DNA from: Thysanoteuthis rhombus
Lineage: Eukaryota > Mollusca > Cephalopoda > Oegopsida > Thysanoteuthidae
DNA: 64,000 nt
Assembly: GCA_963457665.1 (NCBI GenBank)
Contig: OY735224.1
Span: forward strand, 46,883,311 to 46,947,310
Direction: 5' to 3'
Shown here: piece after piece, positions 59,055 through 64,000 of the stretch
Position numbering within the stretch: position 1 is the first letter of the stretch
Layout: every line of letters starts with the position of its first letter
Position numbers and translations under genes: made by a program
The notes under the pieces: model-generated
The model's database searches: none
Seen by the model: the letters and a program-made list of their open reading frames with translations, nothing else
Told to the model about the DNA's origin: nothing

Positions 59055-59360
59055 AAACGCTCCCTTACTCAGGGTTCGGCACTCTTTAAGTAAGGTAACT
59101 CGTTCATTATAAGCTATATAATGATGCTCTTCCAATTCTGGAATAGAGCACTCTGGTGCATGGGGAATTGTGTGTAAGTAAATATATCGCTTAAAATCAG
59201 TCGTGCTGACCATCCAGTACTGCATAGGGCAGGGGTAAAATGCCGGCCTCTGAAGCGAAGGTTTCGATCCTACCTCGTGGTACTGGATAGGATAATGGAT
59301 AGTCTATAGCCACACTGAAGAGTTTTATAACAGCTGTTTGTGGATGACTCAATTATCAAT
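59055..59360 (+). mobile_element. SINE-like unit F, copy 3
   Basis: Shares cttactcagggttcggcact, ggaatagagcactctggtg, aaatatatcgcttaaaatca and ataatggatagtctatagcc with copies 1 and 2. The B-box-like segment is ggtttcgatcctacc. Followed by a short TA run. Confidence 0.6.
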
Positions 59361-59364
59361 TTAT

Positions 59365-60235
59365 ATATATATATAGTTTGATTAAGGTAAACAAAATCTT
59401 TTAGCTACCCTTTTCCATATAAGAATTCAAAGAGTGTAAGTATTGTTTAAAGCGAATACTATTATTTTTTTTTTAATTTTAAATACTTTAAAAATCGATT
59501 TTATAGCGTTTCAACCTGATGGTATGATGACGCAGAAAATAATACACAGGCTAAATTCTCCCACATGCGGCATATATCTATCAGTTGTCAAATTCATTTA
59601 AAAAGAAAAGTGTCAAAACTGAAGATCTTATTTAGCTTGAAGTTACATTTCTTGATTTTATGATAAAGTAATCAATATTGTAAGGTCATCTGACTTATGA
59701 AGAGCGCCCACGTAAACTGAAGCCACCAACACACTGCTATGGAAGAGTAAGAGAGCACGTTATAGAAGTAAATAAAATCATCCTACCAACTCTTTGCTAT
59801 AGAAGAGTAAGAGAGAGCATTATAGAAGTAGATAGAATCATGAATGGAAACTATGACAAGAAGTTTGGTGGTTACATCAGAAAGTGGAAAGAAAATATTC
59901 AAAGAACACAAAACAAGAGAAACAGCAAGAAAATGTACCAACAGAGAGACAGGCTGGATGTATGAAAATATAGTTTCAATGTCTGCAGATTGAGGATATG
60001 GAATAGTCAACCTAATTATATAGCGTGTTCAAAAACGTGAATTCTTACAAGAAGAGACTCGATGGATAGTGGGAATAACAGGAGATTCCATACAAATACG
60101 AATCTACAATGAACACGTGACAATCTAAAATGATTGCTGGAGTCAGGAGAAAAGTATCTTACGTCAAACCTGTTTCAGAAAAATATCACTATGCTTAGCT
60201 AAGCTGTCTAGTTAATTCTAACACGGAGCTCCTCA
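59365..60235. other. Intergenic, no gene supported
   Basis: 59735-59830 holds a tandem duplication (agaagagtaagagag...attatagaagta). The rest is unremarkable. Confidence 0.4.
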
Positions 60236-60239
60236 AAGT

Positions 60240-60985
60240 AGGGATCGCAACCCTTCAGGTGGGTCGAAAATGCCAAAATAGACCTGGCATTGAATTGACC
60301 TTTTAAAGCCATCTATTCTATGTTCACTTGAGGGTCAAGTAACCGACATGCAAAATGTTACCGATGTAGGGTGTAGTCGTCTTCCATAGTTTTGAAAATG
60401 TCTAAAATGATCTGTTCTTTATTCGTCAACAGAGGTCAGTACTACCTATCCTATGTTCATTAGTTAACACTTTACACTAATTTGGAACTCGTCGATGCAC
60501 CTGTATCGGTTAGATTTGAAAATGAATGATTTGACCTTTTTGAAAATACCAGAAATGACTTGACCTTAAATTAACCTTCAGAGGTTACAACAAATCAGCC
60601 CCACCTAACTTATGTTCATCAGGAGGGGTGCAAAGTAACCCATGCATACAAACTTCCAGCCTGGAGGGTGCAGCCGTCTTCCTTAAATTTGAAAATACCG
60701 AAATTGATTTGCCCCTGAATTGCCCTTTCCAGAAAATGCCAAAATTGAACTGACCTAAAATTAACCTTTGGAAGTCATCATGGAGGAGTTCAGTATCACC
60801 AATCCTATGTCCACTCAGATATTGAGTTACCCTTGTACACAAATTTGCAGCCTCTAGAGATTCAGTCCCAACTGTCACTTTTAAAAATACATTGACCTAA
60901 GATTGATCTCTGGAGGTCCCTTGATCTTCATCCAAGGGTTGAGTTACCCTTGAATGCAAATTTTCAGCTCGTAAGATGCAACCAT
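60240..60985 (+). repeat. Degenerate tandem repeat, about five units
   Basis: Recurring ordered phrases: aaaatgccaaaattgacttg-type, ttaaattaaccttcagaggt, cctatgttcat, gagttaccc(a/t)tg and cagcctgtag.atgcagcc. The cctatgttcat element falls near 60316, 60449, 60611, 60805 and 60920, so unit length varies. Confidence 0.72.
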
Positions 60986-61039
60986 TTAAGAGTCTATAAA
61001 ACATAAACTCACAAGGAAACAAGAAAAGGAAGATTCTTC

Positions 61040-61042
<3 letters not shown>

Positions 61043-61081
<39 letters not shown>
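61043..61081. repeat. (TA)n microsatellite
   Basis: Uninterrupted TA run. Confidence 0.94.
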
Positions 61082-61084
<3 letters not shown>

Positions 61085-61099
61085 CTATATCATTTTGAA

Positions 61100-61864
<765 letters not shown>

Positions 61865-61984
61865 AGACAGAACTTTTTCTCACATAACAGGATGCCCCTA
61901 GCAGATGGGATACCATTTTTTGCTCACAAAGCAAAGCTCTTGATGGTGGACTCATGTTCCACATCAAACTTTTAACCTTTAAAG

Positions 61985-62130
61985 GTACACACAGCACACA
62001 CACAGAGAACACACTACTGGAGATGGGAATACCCCCTGAAACGTGTCTAGACCATTAATGAAAGCATTTACGGATAGATAAACCTAACTTCCATACACTT
62101 TCACTCCTGAGTCTGTCTCACTCTCTATGA

Positions 62131-62135
<5 letters not shown>
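61985..62135 (-). repeat. Dispersed repeat matching 39300-39425
   Basis: The reverse strand carries gagtgagacagactcaggag and tctagacacgtttcaggggg, matching the copy at 39300. Confidence 0.5.

Positions 62136-62188
<53 letters not shown>
62136..62188. repeat. (TA)n microsatellite
   Basis: Uninterrupted TA run. Confidence 0.95.
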
Positions 62189-62189
<1 letters not shown>

Positions 62190-62192
<3 letters not shown>

Positions 62193-62300
62193 AGAAGGCT
62201 TTACAGCTTTAAACACGAGAGATTAAAAAACTTTTTCAAAAGATTTTTTTGTATCACTCCAGTCACTTATTTCCAAATATCTGTTAATACAATTAATGTA
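62190..62300 (+). repeat. Dispersed repeat (gctttacagctttaaacac), copy 2
   Basis: Matches 51078-51170 in order and spacing. Confidence 0.55.
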
Positions 62301-62509
62301 ATTTTCTCCAGTGTTCTTTTTAATGTAATTTACTTCTGTGTAATTTAAATGTTTTACCTATACTTTGTTATTATGGTACAATGTGTAAATTGTCTTTTGT
62401 TTGGATCGTCAGTTATTTACCATGTAACAGTTTCGGGTATTTTAAAAACAAAACGGTTATATTAACATGGCACCCTTGCGGTGTTGATCGAACAGCATCT
62501 CCCTTTCAG

Positions 62510-62511
<2 letters not shown>

Positions 62512-62561
<50 letters not shown>
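62512..62561. repeat. (TA)n microsatellite
   Basis: Uninterrupted TA run next to a SINE-like segment. Confidence 0.95.
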
Positions 62562-62563
<2 letters not shown>

Positions 62564-62685
62564 CAGGATTCGAACCTTCGTCCAGCGACAGCCTAATTCA
62601 GTGATTGCTTTTTTTATCAACACTGTCTATGCCAACTGGCATATTCACCGTGTAAAAACGGGATGTCCGTTTGCATAGAGATTCA
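62562..62685 (-). mobile_element. tRNA-derived SINE-like segment
   Basis: On the minus strand ggttcgaatcctg is a perfect pol III B box, preceded by ctgaattaggctgtcgctgg. The TA run may be the tail. No complete tRNA is present. Confidence 0.45.
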
Positions 62686-62737
62686 AATGAAAATAATGCG
62701 TTTATAATTACTATGTCGTATTATATATTCCTTCTTT

Positions 62738-62740
<3 letters not shown>

Positions 62741-62827
<87 letters not shown>

Positions 62828-62850
62828 TAGATAGATAGATAGATAGATAT
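62741..62850. repeat. (CT)n(TA)n(GATA)n microsatellite
   Basis: A CT run, a TA run and GATA units in sequence. Confidence 0.95.
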
Positions 62851-63114
62851 AGATGTATAGATATGTGTGTGTGTATGTGTTCAGATATATTCACGATTAA
62901 TTCAATTCTAATATTCAATCAAACATCAAAATTAGATCTTTCTACCCCGAATATTCAACTTGTTAATAACGTTCTACAACTCTGTGAAAGAAAAATTAAT
63001 CAGTATCTAAAATTGTGGTGCAAGTGCAAATAAAATGTTGAGGTTTTTGTTTTTTAAGTCGTGAACCTTCAGAAAATTGAGAGCAGAAAAATAAGAAACG
63101 AAAATAAGTCGGTG

Positions 63115-63480
63115 GGTCTGGTTAGTCACTCAATAGGAACCGTCGTGTACCAAACATCTTCTGGGCAAGGGTTTGGGATGATCAATTAAAAAATTGGGAA
63201 AAGGGATGATCAATGAATTTCCCTCACGTTTTGTTGGTCGGTGATCACTGAAAAGTCGGAATTTTCAACAAAAAAAAACCCTAACGGGCGAAAACTAAGA
63301 GATCACTTCGGCAAAAACTTGCATTGTAAGATGAAAACTCCACTAAGAACCTATTCAGGGAAAATCTCCAGACATTTTGTAGATATGAAAAGAAGTAAAT
63401 GTTGAAAACTTTAGCCCTCAAGCTCCTTTGTTAGGGAGTGTACGTGAGATATGTACTTACATACATACATACATACATAT
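63115..63480 (+). repeat. Family A copy
   Basis: From gggtctggttagtcactcaa to a tail of catacatacatac. It contains gggatgatcaatgaatttcc and ttgttggtcggtgatcactg. Confidence 0.72.
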
Positions 63481-63489
63481 ATACATAAT

Positions 63490-64000
63490 CGTTGTGGTTA
63501 ATGTTTAAATTTTTTGATACCGTTTTTATTTTTTTGTTGCTTTGCACCACCGGAGAAAGCAGCTCCCTTTTTTTATGGATATTAGATACTACTCCCGATG
63601 AAGGCCGTGGAATAGGCGGAAACGTTTCCTTAACATCAAATATGAAAGGAAGATTTTCCGACCAAAAGGTTAGAATATCAATAACTATTCTGAAAGTTAC
63701 TGACAAAAACTAAGAAAAGAAATATATCAACAAAAAATTGTTGGAGACAAACCGTTATTAAGTTGACACTTGTTTCTTTTGGAGTAAAAAATAATCCGTC
63801 GCGTGGCGGGAATTCGATTTTGCTGTGTCGTCTGCTGCTACCAAAGTGATTAATAAGTTCTTTCAAAAGCGACAGACGACAGTGAATCTCAGTTTTCATT
63901 TTTTTCATTTCTCTCTCTCACTTCTTCGATATGTGTCTATTCCCCCCTCTCTCTCTTTCTCTTCTTCTTCTTCTTCTTTGATACTTCAAAGTTTGCAGGG
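63490..64000. other. Right-edge stretch, nothing supported
   Basis: Chance open frames on both strands, and a pyrimidine-rich CT/TTC run at 63910-63980. Confidence 0.4.

Overview
This is AT-rich animal nuclear DNA with split genes, GT-AG introns and dense repeats. The microsatellites are mostly long (TA)n next to (CA)n, with TCTA arrays. Short motifs of the kind aagggagataactc (near 32733 and 52707, reversed near 42556) are, as far as I recall, common in molluscs. A mollusc, perhaps a cephalopod, is my best guess, but no marker here proves the species.

Two protein-coding genes are supported, both on the minus strand. (1) 284-5606 holds the 5' part of a DBF4/ASK-type gene, the regulatory subunit of the Cdc7 replication kinase. 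Five coding exons give the start codon, the BRCT-like motif N and the conserved RGK segment. The gene leaves the window at its left edge. A possible promoter and noncoding first exon lies near 14.2-14.4 kb. (2) 19749-42139 holds a complete secreted animal haem peroxidase of 641 residues in 12 coding exons. All splice phases agree from the signal-peptide exon to the stop codon. The proximal and distal histidines, the catalytic arginine and the calcium loop are present. The Asp and Glu that form ester bonds to haem in mammalian peroxidases are replaced by Thr and Gln. The two genes have no evident functional link.

The rest is introns and intergenic DNA filled with mobile elements. They include at least eight 5'-truncated pieces of one RTE-like LINE with an ATG-repeat tail (the longest, 56541-57425, keeps the FVDD reverse-transcriptase motif), a Penelope-like element with a GIY-YIG domain (35945-36720), a Tc1-type transposase remnant (18535-18700), tRNA-derived SINE-like pieces and an unclassified dispersed family (family A) seen eight times. 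There is also a 61-bp satellite, a related inverted structure around TTAGGG-like repeats, several minisatellites, an inverted-repeat element and two hairpins, one with a perfect 34-bp stem. From 42.2 kb to the right edge I find no supportable gene.
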